A DNA stretch of 33,228 nucleotides from Bacteroidales bacterium (GTDB lineage Bacteria > Bacteroidota > Bacteroidia > Bacteroidales > JAFGHD01), in the NCBI GenBank assembly GCA_016927695.1, contig JAFGME010000249.1, positions 1-33,228 of the forward strand, read 5' to 3'. The notes below the pieces were generated by a model, which was not told where the DNA came from, searched no databases, and was given only the letters and a program-made list of their open reading frames with translations. Below, piece by piece: positions 24,152 through 32,135 of the stretch. The first letter of the stretch is position 1; every line of letters begins with the position of its first letter. A program made the translations under genes and the position numbers.

Positions 24152-25234
24152 CTAAAGCGCTTCCAGTGAATTGGTAAGAATGGCCCTGGCATATTTGTAA
24201 TTATGAACGCCTCCGCTTCTGTCTTCTTCCACAAATTTATAGTTAAAAAAGATGCCTGCTTCGTTGGCAGTAAGATTTGCCGGATTGCTGGAGGAAGCCC
24301 TGTTCACGCCATCGTCGCCGAGCAGATATCCTGTATTATCCATAATGCTCATATCCATTAACTTTGCACCCAGGGAATCGAGCAGGGCATGTATTTCCTC
24401 CTGCATGGCAACGGTTTCGTCTTCAATCCCATCCGGATGGCAAGAAACACATCCCGATTCGTTTAATGTTCCTTCGTATCCCACATTCATAACATGTCCG
24501 CCCAGTTCCACACCAAAGGCGTCGGCCATGTGGCATGCCACACATCCATCCTGAATGGTGGTATGGGGCGAATCGGAAAAGGTATAGGTACCTGAAATCT
24601 CATAACCGCCAAAACCACCCAAAAGGTTTGCCATGGGCCCGTGATGAGGTCCATACCTGTAGCTTGTAATCGTATAAGTATCCGTGCTTCCCACTACCGG
24701 CCAGGGAGTTACAACCCTTGACTGATGGCAGTTGGAGCAAAGATTTCCTTTCTCAAAGTCTTCGGTGATGGCTTTGGTGGGATTATGCCAGTAGTCAACC
24801 GCTCCCGTATATAACAAGGCCCAGTCGCTTGGAGTGTAGGTTTTATGAATATCATGGCATGTATAGCAATTCACCGGATTTGGATTGGCGATTGCCTCTT
24901 CAGTTACCATAGACCCGTTGGCCATTCTTTCCAGGAAACCCTGGCTGGTGTGGCATGGTGCACAATCGGTGCCATTTCTTTCGTAATTGCCGCCGGTGGC
25001 ATGAATGGAGTGCTCCCACTGATTGATCTTGGCGAACATAACCTGGCTGTTGTCATGGCACTGGATGCAGGTAGCCGTTCCGTCCTGCCCGTTGATACCG
25101 TCCTCGCCGTCTGTTCCGTTGGTTCCGTTTGCACCTGCCGGTCCGGCCGGGCCTTCCTTGGTACAACTCACCGCTGTAATAACTGCCAGCATAAGGAGCA
25201 TTGCGTAAAAGGGTAAAAGTTTAATCTTTTTCAT
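24152..25234 (-). CDS. Six-heme cytochrome c lipoprotein on a collagen-like stalk
   Basis: 360 residues. The signal ends in lipobox AVSC, so the mature N-terminus is a lipidated Cys. It is followed directly by a Gly-X-Y run of about nine triplets (GPAGPAGANGTNGTDGEDGI, then NGQDGT), a collagen-like stalk. Six CXXCH motifs follow: CIQCH, CAPCH, CYTCH, CSNCH, CVACH and CVSCH. Several nearby His residues (HSIHATGG, YGPHHGPM) may be distal ligands. The C-terminal part has GGVHNYKYARAILTNS, a tail seen in many multiheme cytochromes. The collagen-like stretch may trimerise it and lift the hemes away from the membrane. ATG 25234 is the only good start. It is the first gene of the block and faces a divergent Crp/Fnr gene. 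Confidence 0.9.
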   Translation of the reverse strand: MKKIKLLPFYAMLLMLAVITAVSCTKEGPAGPAGANGTNGTDGEDGINGQDGTATCIQCHDNSQVMFAKINQWEHSIHATGGNYERNGTDCAPCHTSQGFLERMANGSMVTEEAIANPNPVNCYTCHDIHKTYTPSDWALLYTGAVDYWHNPTKAITEDFEKGNLCSNCHQSRVVTPWPVVGSTDTYTITSYRYGPHHGPMANLLGGFGGYEISGTYTFSDSPHTTIQDGCVACHMADAFGVELGGHVMNVGYEGTLNESGCVSCHPDGIEDETVAMQEEIHALLDSLGAKLMDMSIMDNTGYLLGDDGVNRASSSNPANLTANEAGIFFNYKFVEEDRSGGVHNYKYARAILTNSLEAL

Positions 25235-25379
25235 ACATCTTTTTTATTTAGTTGTTGTTTCGTAGCCCAATTTTCTGTTGTTCATTCCGTCAACAATAAT
25301 ATGAAACATTTTACATATAATGCTGTGCTTACCCCATGATATTCAGGCATGAGAATGCTAAAATAATTCATAAAAAAAG

Positions 25380-25415
25380 TTGATTCAGATCATTTTTTTT
25401 ATGATCTTTGTCATA
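25380..25415 (+). promoter_or_regulatory. FNR-like box and dyad in the divergent cytochrome / Crp-Fnr region
   Basis: TTGATTCAGATCAT (25380-25393) matches the FNR-type site TTGATnnnnATCAA at 9 of 10 fixed positions. A second perfect dyad, TATGA-N6-TCATA, lies at 25400-25415. A likely promoter overlaps both: TTG at 25380-25382, a 20-bp spacer and GATCTTTG (25403-25410, one mismatch to TAnnTTTG). So the box sits on the -33 element of the Crp/Fnr gene, suggesting autoregulation. The cytochrome gene starts about 145 bases away on the other strand. The rest of 25235-25463 holds no other gene. Confidence 0.5.
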
Positions 25416-25463
25416 CTTAACAAATGAATTCAATATTTACGAAGCAATAACAAGGGCAACTTC

Positions 25464-26159
25464 ATGGCGAAATTCAGCAAAACAACCCATTGCAGGTTTT
25501 GCAATCTGAAACTGAATATATTCAATTTTCTTTCAGATGATGAATTGCAGGAAATTAACCGGCACAGGTACGAAGTGGTGTTCAACAAGGGGGAAACCAT
25601 TTTCAAGCAGGGAGGCCCTTTGACGCATGTTGCCTGCCTGACAAGCGGCCTGGCAAAAGTCTATATAGAAGACCCTCAAAAGAAGAATATCATTTTGAAA
25701 ATCCTGAGGCCCACAGAGATGGTTTGCGGCCCTGGTTTACAGGTCGATTTCAGACATCATTTTACGGTGTCGGCCCTTGAAGAAAGCACAGCCTGTTTTA
25801 TTGACATCCATGTATTTACAAAGATGCTTGAACAGAATTCACAGTTTTCACTTGAATTCATTGCGGTCCTTAACAGGCAGAGTATTTATTATTTTGAAAA
25901 ACTAATGGCCCTTACCCATAAACAAATGCACGGGAGAATAGCTGATACGATGATCTATTTGTCGAAGGAAGTTTACAAGAATAAAGTATTTAATTTAAAT
26001 CTTTCGCGCCAGGATATTGCAGAACTGTCGGGGCTGACCAAAGAAAGCTGTATCAGGATACTGAAAGAATTCAAGGATGAGGGGATCCTCACCATTGAAG
26101 GCGACAGGATTGAAATCCTAAGGGAAGAAACCCTGCAAAAAATCAGTATTACCGGTTAA
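25464..26159 (+). CDS. Crp/Fnr-family transcriptional regulator
   Basis: 231 residues with a cyclic-nucleotide-binding-like N-terminal beta-roll (about 20-140) and a C-terminal winged helix (NLSRQDIAELSGLTKESCIR, then ILKEFKDEG, about 178-208). The recognition helix contains E-S-C-I-R. Its Glu and Arg sit where FNR uses Glu209 and Arg213 to read TTGAT half-sites, consistent with the nearby box. N-terminal Cys10 and Cys13 (HCRFCN) plus Cys58, Cys88 and Cys111 could ligate an Fe-S cluster or act as redox thiols. The spacing is not that of E. coli FNR. It is divergent to the cytochrome block, so it is a good candidate for controlling that block in response to oxygen or redox state. ATG 25464 follows the likely promoter by about 50 nt. 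Confidence 0.88.
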   Translation: MAKFSKTTHCRFCNLKLNIFNFLSDDELQEINRHRYEVVFNKGETIFKQGGPLTHVACLTSGLAKVYIEDPQKKNIILKILRPTEMVCGPGLQVDFRHHFTVSALEESTACFIDIHVFTKMLEQNSQFSLEFIAVLNRQSIYYFEKLMALTHKQMHGRIADTMIYLSKEVYKNKVFNLNLSRQDIAELSGLTKESCIRILKEFKDEGILTIEGDRIEILREETLQKISITG

Positions 26160-26170
26160 TCATGTTTTTG

Positions 26171-26178
26171 TAGTTTTG
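26171..26178 (+). promoter_or_regulatory. -7 promoter element before the GT9 gene
   Basis: TAGTTTTG is a perfect TAnnTTTG element 18 bases before ATG 26197 and just after the stop of the Crp/Fnr gene. No clear -33 TTG is seen at the usual spacing, so this is tentative. Confidence 0.35.
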
Positions 26179-26196
26179 GAGCGAAAAAACTAATTC

Positions 26197-27288
26197 ATGG
26201 ATATATCGGATATCAGATACGACTGTGTTCATTTCAAGGGGCAAATCCCCTGCACACCGAATAAAAAGGAAGGGAAAACCTGCCCTGATTGCGACAGATA
26301 TGTCAGGGCTTCGAAAAGGATACTTATTATTAAACTGGGCGCCATCGGGGATGTAATCCGAACCACTCCCCTAGTCACCAGATTCCGGAAATTGTATCCG
26401 GGCTGCCACATCACGTGGATTACCGACCATCCTGAAATTTTGCCCCGCGATGTCATTAATGAAATATGGAAATTTGATTTCAGGTCTGTAATCAGGATGA
26501 AGCATAGCTCATTTGATATTTCCGTCAACCTCGACAAGGAGCCAGAAGCCTGCGGACTTCACAGCGAAACCCTCTCCGGTGAAAAATTTGGTTTCACTGT
26601 CATGAACGGCCATATCAGCCCCTGTACTCCGGCTGCAGAGCATAAACTGCTTACCGGATTCTTTGATTCGGTTTCCAGAAAAAATCCAAAGAGTTATCCT
26701 GAAGAAATTTTTGAAATATGCCATCTGGAATACAAAAAAGAACCCTATCTGATTGAAAAACCGGCAGAGTTGTCAAAAAAATGGAAGTCAGTGATCAGGT
26801 CAAGGGCGGGAAACCGGAAGGTCATTGGAATCAACACCGGTTGTGGAAGCAGATGGCCGACAAGGCTCTGGCCGGAAGAATACTACCGGGAACTGATCGG
26901 ATTATTGCAGGCCAAAGAACTGTTTCCCGTTCTGATGGGAGGGCCGGAGGAGGATGGGAAGAACCTCCGGCTGAGCGGGGAAACAGGCGCCTGGTATCCC
27001 GGAGTTTATGGATTAAAGGAATTTATCTCCATCCTCGGCAATACAGACCTGGTTTTTTCGCTGGTCACCATGACCATGCACCTGGCCATCGCACTGGAAA
27101 AACCCCTGATATTGCTTAATAATATTTTTAACCGCAACGAGTTTGAACTCTTCGGCAGAGGCGAAATCATTGAGCCTGAAACCGGCTGCGATTGTTATTT
27201 CGGCACGGAATGTAAGCGGGAGAAACATTGCATGTACGACATCAAAACCACAACAGTGTATAACGCCATACTCAGGCATATAGATTAA
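26197..27288 (+). CDS. Glycosyltransferase family 9 (heptosyltransferase-like)
   Basis: 363 residues. Residues about 40-62 (KRILIIKLGAIGDVIRTTPL) and the region GINTGCGSRWPTRLWPEEYY near 214 are the standard GT9 motifs (donor and acceptor lobes of the GT-B fold), as is the TMTMHLAIALEKP stretch. GT9 enzymes such as WaaC/WaaF add heptose to lipid A-core in the cytoplasm; the actual sugar here is unknown. An unusual N-terminal extension has four Cys (residues 10, 19, 29, 32; CPDC at the end). The C-terminus is Cys-rich too (GCDCYFGTECKREKHC), which suggests a metal site joining both ends. It follows the Crp/Fnr gene by 37 bp but probably has its own promoter. Next gene is 312 bp away. Confidence 0.85.
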   Translation: MDISDIRYDCVHFKGQIPCTPNKKEGKTCPDCDRYVRASKRILIIKLGAIGDVIRTTPLVTRFRKLYPGCHITWITDHPEILPRDVINEIWKFDFRSVIRMKHSSFDISVNLDKEPEACGLHSETLSGEKFGFTVMNGHISPCTPAAEHKLLTGFFDSVSRKNPKSYPEEIFEICHLEYKKEPYLIEKPAELSKKWKSVIRSRAGNRKVIGINTGCGSRWPTRLWPEEYYRELIGLLQAKELFPVLMGGPEEDGKNLRLSGETGAWYPGVYGLKEFISILGNTDLVFSLVTMTMHLAIALEKPLILLNNIFNRNEFELFGRGEIIEPETGCDCYFGTECKREKHCMYDIKTTTVYNAILRHID

Positions 27289-27419
27289 TGTTATAATTTT
27301 GAAGCCCCTGATTCCGGAATGGCCTCAGGCATACATCATTATAATTTACTAATGGTTTCGCACTTAATTTTTTTGGAGTAAGATGTTAATTTACAAGAAT
27401 ATATAATCTTTGTGGTCTC

Positions 27420-27453
27420 TGTGCCTGCCCGCCTGACCGGCTGGGCAGGCACA
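27420..27453. repeat. REP-like perfect hairpin in an intergenic region
   Basis: An 11-bp perfect stem: TGTGCCTGCCC (27420-27430) with GGGCAGGCACA (27443-27453), with a 12-base loop. It lies in the 312-bp gap 27289-27600, which has no ORF of note. GC-rich, palindromic and not followed by a T-tract. The flanking CTTTGTGGTCTCTGTG-type sequence resembles dispersed Bacteroidota intergenic repeats I recall. It may be a terminator-like element for the GT9 gene. Confidence 0.5.
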
Positions 27454-27524
27454 AAGTTTCACTAAGTTTTAAATAAAAAATGGAATCGTCAAGCATTTGA
27501 TAATTAATTATTTGATAGTTCCCT

Positions 27525-27532
27525 TAAATTTG
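27525..27532 (+). promoter_or_regulatory. -7 promoter element before the epimerase
   Basis: TAAATTTG is a perfect TAnnTTTG match 68 bases before ATG 27601. Two TTTG motifs upstream (27496-27499 and 27511-27514) are 25 and 10 bp away, neither at the usual 19-21 bp. Confidence 0.35.
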
Positions 27533-27600
27533 CAAAGGTTTGATTTATAGAATTTTATTAGTTAATACGAAACATTAGTAATTTATCTCATAATTAACAG

Positions 27601-28656
27601 ATGAAAATACTGGTAACGGGAGCGGCCGGATTTATCGGATTCCACATGGTAAAAAGGCTGATGGCCGAAAACATGAATATAGTCGGGCTCGACAGCATCA
27701 ATGATTATTACGATGTAGGCATTAAATTCGGCAGACTCGGGGTGACCGGAATAGATAAGGAAGGCATCGAATACGGAAAGATGGTTGTAAGCGCAACTTA
27801 TCCGCATTACAGTTTCATTAAGCTTGATATTACGGATAAAAAGGGCCTTGAAACGTTATTTCATGAAGAAAAATTCGATGCAGTGTGCCACCTGGCTGCA
27901 CAGGCAGGAGTGAGGTACAGCCTTACCCATCCCGGGGTTTACATCAGCAGCAACGTGGAAGGATTCATGAACATCCTGGAGTGTTGCCGGCATCATGGGA
28001 CAGGACATCTTACCTATGCCAGTTCTTCCAGCGTGTATGGCCTGAACCGGAAAATGCCCCTCTCGGCCTCCGACAATGTGGATCACCCGGTCAGCCTTTA
28101 CGCAGCCACCAAAAAGGCCAACGAACTTATGGCGCATACTTACAGCCACCTTTACAATATCCCGACGACAGGGCTGAGGTTTTTCACCGTATATGGCCCC
28201 TGGGGAAGGCCTGATATGGCATTGTTCAGGTTCACGGAAGCCATCCTTAACAACAGGCCTTTGGAAGTGTACAACCATGGCAATATGGTGCGCGATTTTA
28301 CTTTCATCGATGATATCGTTGAAGGGGTATTCAGGGTACTTGTCCATCCGGCAACCCCCAACCCTGAGTGGTCAGGTTTATCGCCCGACCCTGCCTCCTC
28401 CCCTTTCCCTTTCAGAATATACAATATTGGAAATTCAACGCCCGTAAGGTTAATGGACTATATCAGGGCCATTGAAAAAAACCTTGGTAAAAAAGCCGAA
28501 ATCAGCTTGCTTCCCATGCAACCCGGCGATGTGGAAAAAACCCATGCAGATGTGTCAGGGCTTATGCGTGATTTTGCTTACAGGCCATCCACGGATATTG
28601 AAACGGGCATAGGAATATTTGTCCGTTGGTATAAGTCATTTTTTGGGTATTCATGA
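27601..28656 (+). CDS. Nucleotide-sugar epimerase (UDP-glucuronate 4-epimerase-like)
   Basis: 351-residue extended short-chain dehydrogenase. The Rossmann motif GAAGFIG is at residues about 7-13. The catalytic Ser/Tyr/Lys are SSSSVYG and YAATKKANE (YxxxK). RFFTVYGPWGRPDMALFRFT and MVRDFTFIDDIVEG are typical of UDP-glucuronate 4-epimerases, as is the GDVEKTHADVSG segment near the C-terminus. It interconverts UDP-GlcA and UDP-GalA, or a related pair, in the cytoplasm for polysaccharide or LPS synthesis. Immediately before the export genes (112 bp), it probably feeds the same polymer. The exact sugar specificity cannot be read from sequence alone. Confidence 0.88.
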   Translation: MKILVTGAAGFIGFHMVKRLMAENMNIVGLDSINDYYDVGIKFGRLGVTGIDKEGIEYGKMVVSATYPHYSFIKLDITDKKGLETLFHEEKFDAVCHLAAQAGVRYSLTHPGVYISSNVEGFMNILECCRHHGTGHLTYASSSSVYGLNRKMPLSASDNVDHPVSLYAATKKANELMAHTYSHLYNIPTTGLRFFTVYGPWGRPDMALFRFTEAILNNRPLEVYNHGNMVRDFTFIDDIVEGVFRVLVHPATPNPEWSGLSPDPASSPFPFRIYNIGNSTPVRLMDYIRAIEKNLGKKAEISLLPMQPGDVEKTHADVSGLMRDFAYRPSTDIETGIGIFVRWYKSFFGYS

Positions 28657-28683
28657 CAAAAAACAGCAGCATTGCCAATTTTC

Positions 28684-28715
28684 TTGCAGTTTTTTATAAA
28701 AATGAATTACTTTTG
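28684..28715 (+). promoter_or_regulatory. Promoter for the polysaccharide export genes
   Basis: TTG (28684-28686), a 21-bp spacer and TACTTTTG (28708-28715, perfect TAnnTTTG) lie 53 bases upstream of ATG 28769. This is a good Bacteroidota-type promoter in the 112-bp gap after the epimerase. Confidence 0.6.
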
Positions 28716-28768
28716 CCCCCGTTTTCAATAAGTTGTAACAATCTTCTAATAATTTTAAACATTTGCTG

Positions 28769-29542
28769 ATGAAAGAAACATCAGGTTATGTAAAAAGCAT
28801 AATCATACTGGTTTTAATCACCGGAATTTTTTCTTCATGCGTTCCGAGAAAAAAGCTGCTTTACCTTCAAACCAGTGATGAAGATACAATTACCGGGAAG
28901 TCATATCCTGAATTGATTGAACCATACAGGATTAAACCGGGCAACAGTCTTTATCTGAGACTGCTAACCTCCGACAATGAGATGTCCTTTTTAGGAAGCG
29001 GCTCCAATCTTACCACGAGCTATGATGCAGGCATTTATTTACAGAGTTACTCCGTGAATGATTCGGGCTTTATTGAAATTCCCATTTTAGGGTCCATCCT
29101 TTGCGGGGGTAAAACCATTAATGAAGCCACTGATGCCATCCAGACAGAGCTGGATAAATATTTAAAAGGGGTAACGGTCATTGTTAAACTTGTAAACTTC
29201 AATATTTCTGTTGTCGGCGAAGTGAATCGTCCCGGGCAGTTCATGATTTATCAGGACAAGGTGAATATTTTTGAGGTACTCAGTATGGCAGGGGACCTGA
29301 CGGCCTATGCCAAACGGGATGAAATCCTGCTGATCCGGAACAATGAAAAGGGTTCGGAAATATTCAGGCTCAACCTTCAGGATCCGGCCATCCTGGCTTC
29401 AGAACATTTCTATCTGAAACCCAACGATATCATATATGCTAAACCCGTGAAAGGAAGAAGTTTTGTGTTTGCAACGTTTCCTTATGCCGTTGTGTTTGGC
29501 ACCATTACCACAGTTTTGCTGATAATAAATTTATTTAGATAA
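28769..29542 (+). CDS. Polysaccharide export outer-membrane lipoprotein (Wza-like)
   Basis: About 257 residues. Lipoprotein signal with Cys24 (GIFSSC). The polysaccharide export domain begins near YRIKPGNSLYLRLL (about 50). An SLBB-like part follows (NISVVGEVNRPGQFMIYQDK). The C-terminal segment FATFPYAVVFGTITTVLLII is membrane-like, as in Wza-type barrels. It should form the outer-membrane exit for capsule or EPS with the Wzc-like partner 17 bp downstream. The frame opens at TTG 28763 but ATG 28769 is preferred. Confidence 0.88.
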   Translation: MKETSGYVKSIIILVLITGIFSSCVPRKKLLYLQTSDEDTITGKSYPELIEPYRIKPGNSLYLRLLTSDNEMSFLGSGSNLTTSYDAGIYLQSYSVNDSGFIEIPILGSILCGGKTINEATDAIQTELDKYLKGVTVIVKLVNFNISVVGEVNRPGQFMIYQDKVNIFEVLSMAGDLTAYAKRDEILLIRNNEKGSEIFRLNLQDPAILASEHFYLKPNDIIYAKPVKGRSFVFATFPYAVVFGTITTVLLIINLFR

Positions 29543-29559
29543 CGTAAAAGAACACCAAC

Positions 29560-32073
29560 GTGGATAGTCATAACAGTAATATTAGCAATATCAACAGGGT
29601 TGCCCAGGAAGATTCCATGGATTACAAGGCGATATTCTTCAAAATATACCGGTTCTGGTATTTCTTTATCATCACCATCTTCATTGCTTTATTGATCGCT
29701 TTTCTTTTTAACAAATACACCAAGCCGATATACGAAGTGCACACCACAGTGCTGATCAAGAACGACAGATCGGCCATGGATCCGCAGGCCCTCATCGGGT
29801 TTGGCTTTAAAAACAACCAGCAAAACATAGAAAATGAAATCGGGTTGCTTAAATCCTACACCCTGATTAATAAAGCGGTGAGAAAGCTCAACCTCAGGGT
29901 TTCCTATTTTGTGGAAGAAAACTTTATCACAAAGGAGCTTTACAAAAATGCACCGTTTGAAATCAGCCTCGACACACTCCATTTGCAACCCATAAACCTG
30001 AAATTCAAGCTCACCATCCTTTCCGACAAAAATTTCAAGCTGGAAGCCGAAGGGAAAAACATTAAGCTCTATGATTACATGAATTTCGAGGTATATGGCC
30101 AGGAAAAGGTAGGCGAAGAACTGAACATCAGCATCGACAGCACCTTTTTCTTCGGCAGGCAGATCATGAGCAAATTTTTCAGCTTTAAAGTAAACCTGAC
30201 GGAAGATTTCAAAGCAAGAATTTACCAGGATAAGAGCCTGTATTTTATTTTTAATGACATTGACAAACTATCGGCACAATTTGCCAATTTTGAAGTTGAG
30301 CCCATCAAAAAGGAAGCGTCTATCCTGAAAATTGGATTAAGAGGCAACAGCGTTCCAAAATCCGTTGACTTCCTGAACAAACTCACCGATGAGTATCTCC
30401 GTGCAAATCTTGACAAAAAAAACAGAATTGCAGAGAACACCATCAATTTCATTGACAGTCAGCTTGAAGAAATTACGGATTCATTAACGATGGCTGAAAA
30501 AAATATGCAGGATTTCAGGGCCACCAACCAGGTCATGGACCTCAGTTTCCAGGCAGAGCAACTTTTTGCTTATCTCAGGGATCTGGAATCCCAAAAAGCG
30601 ATCCTTCTGCTGAAATCAAAATACTATAAAAATTTGCAGGATTATATTGATAAAAACAAAAACCTGGCAAATCAACTGATCATGCCTTCCACCCTCGGAA
30701 TTGAAGATCCCGTTACAACCAACCTTTCCACTGAACTGGTGAATCTGTATAATGAACGGGAAGAAAAACTCATTAATTACACTTCCACCAGCGTTTATAT
30801 AACCACACTGGACCAGAAAATACATACCACCAAACAGGCTCTTCTGGAAAACATTAAAAACATAATCACCTCCTCCGACATTTCAATAAAGGATATTAAT
30901 TCCCGAATCGGGGATCTCGAATCGGAAATCAATAAGCTTCCCAAAACACAGCGTTTGCTGGTTGGTATTGAACGGAAGTTCAAACTAAGCGATAATATAT
31001 TCAATTACCTTCAGCAGAAACGTTCCGAAGCGCAGATCACCAAAGCCTCCAATGAACCTGACAACGAAATAGTGGATATAGCCAGGGACTCAGGCGGGGC
31101 TCCGGTGTTTCCTAAAAAAAGCATGAATTACCTTATCGCTATAATTTTGGGAATTGTCCTGCCCATTTTCTACATACTCGGTAAAGATTACTTCAACGAT
31201 AAGATCGTTGAAAGGAAAGACGTTGAGAATGTCACCAACCTGCCGATTGTCGGCCATATTATACACAGTACCCGGGAGAGCAAACTGGTGGTGCCCGATT
31301 CCCCAAAGTCATCCATTGCAGAGTCGTTCCGGTCGATCAGGACAAACCTGCAGTTTGTGGCCAAAGGCAAAGAGCAGCAAACCATCCTGATCACGTCCGA
31401 CATGGTGAGCGCCGGAAAAACCTTCTGCTCCATTAACCTTGCCTCTATTTTTGCGCTGTATGGAAAGAAAACCCTCCTGATCGGTTTCGACCTCAGGAAA
31501 CCAAAAATCTACCAGGATTTTGGCCTGACCAATACGGAAGGGATCAGTTCATTCCTCATTAATAAAAGCAAATTTGAAGACATCATCCAGGCTTCTTCCA
31601 TCGAAAACCTGGACATCCTTCTGGCAGGCCCTGTGCCACCCAACCCTGCTGAGTTGATTGCGTCGGACCGTACCGATGAGCTATTTTCCAGGCTTAAAGA
31701 AATTTATGATTATATTGTGATAGATACTCCCCCGGTCGGGCTTGTCACAGACGCTTTCCTGCTGATGAAGTACACCGATGCCAATATATTTATCGTAAGG
31801 CAAAATTACACCAACAAAAAAGTCTTTGCTTCCATCATCAATGATGTTGAAAAACGCGGCATTCCGAATATTTATATCCTGGTCAATGATGTTAAACTCA
31901 CCCGCAGCTCTTATGGGTATGGATATGGATACGGCTATGGATACGGATACGGTTATGGGTACGGATACGGCTATGGGTACGGATACGGTTATGGGTACGG
32001 ATACGGCTATTATTCCGATGATAAGGAACATGACAAAGAATCCACCATCAAGAGGATATTTAAGAACTCCTGA
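29560..32073 (+). CDS. Wzc-like chain-length regulator with BY-kinase domain
   Basis: 837 residues. Wzz-type domain with TM1 (YFFIITIFIALLIAFLF, about 34-50), a long periplasmic coiled-coil part (about 270-480) and TM2 (MNYLIAIILGIVLPIFYILG, about 520-540). A cytoplasmic CpsD/CapB-like kinase domain follows (about 590-780). The Walker A-like TSDMVSAGKTFCS keeps GKT but lacks the first Gly. The Walker A' reads LLIGFDLRKPK, with Gly where many members have the first Asp. Walker B is YIVIDTPPVG. The tail holds 16 Tyr-Gly dipeptides then YY, acidic SDDKEHDKE and a basic end. BY-kinases autophosphorylate such tyrosine clusters to control polymer length; activity here is uncertain given the motif changes. 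The GTG 29560 codon is read as Met. Confidence 0.9.
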   Translation: MDSHNSNISNINRVAQEDSMDYKAIFFKIYRFWYFFIITIFIALLIAFLFNKYTKPIYEVHTTVLIKNDRSAMDPQALIGFGFKNNQQNIENEIGLLKSYTLINKAVRKLNLRVSYFVEENFITKELYKNAPFEISLDTLHLQPINLKFKLTILSDKNFKLEAEGKNIKLYDYMNFEVYGQEKVGEELNISIDSTFFFGRQIMSKFFSFKVNLTEDFKARIYQDKSLYFIFNDIDKLSAQFANFEVEPIKKEASILKIGLRGNSVPKSVDFLNKLTDEYLRANLDKKNRIAENTINFIDSQLEEITDSLTMAEKNMQDFRATNQVMDLSFQAEQLFAYLRDLESQKAILLLKSKYYKNLQDYIDKNKNLANQLIMPSTLGIEDPVTTNLSTELVNLYNEREEKLINYTSTSVYITTLDQKIHTTKQALLENIKNIITSSDISIKDINSRIGDLESEINKLPKTQRLLVGIERKFKLSDNIFNYLQQKRSEAQITKASNEPDNEIVDIARDSGGAPVFPKKSMNYLIAIILGIVLPIFYILGKDYFNDKIVERKDVENVTNLPIVGHIIHSTRESKLVVPDSPKSSIAESFRSIRTNLQFVAKGKEQQTILITSDMVSAGKTFCSINLASIFALYGKKTLLIGFDLRKPKIYQDFGLTNTEGISSFLINKSKFEDIIQASSIENLDILLAGPVPPNPAELIASDRTDELFSRLKEIYDYIVIDTPPVGLVTDAFLLMKYTDANIFIVRQNYTNKKVFASIINDVEKRGIPNIYILVNDVKLTRSSYGYGYGYGYGYGYGYGYGYGYGYGYGYGYGYGYYSDDKEHDKESTIKRIFKNS
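31912..32013 (+). repeat. Tyr-Gly codon repeat at the Wzc C-terminus
   Basis: Sixteen TAY-GGN codon pairs run in frame from 31912 to 32007, then TAT TAT. A higher-order 18-bp unit (TATGGGTACGGATACGGY) appears three times at the end of the run, with variants before it. Repeat slippage would change length by multiples of 6 and keep the frame, so copy number may vary between strains. The antisense shadow frame is low-complexity and not a gene. Confidence 0.95.
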
Positions 32074-32135
32074 TCACACCGGTGATCTTCATTCAATACC
32101 GGCCACAAAACCGGTGTAGAGAAAATTTCCCTGAT

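Noticed and set aside
31681-32031. A minus-strand frame rich in VSVPI repeats
   Set aside because: It is the antisense of the Tyr-Gly codon repeat and Wzc coding sequence; no start signal or domain supports it.
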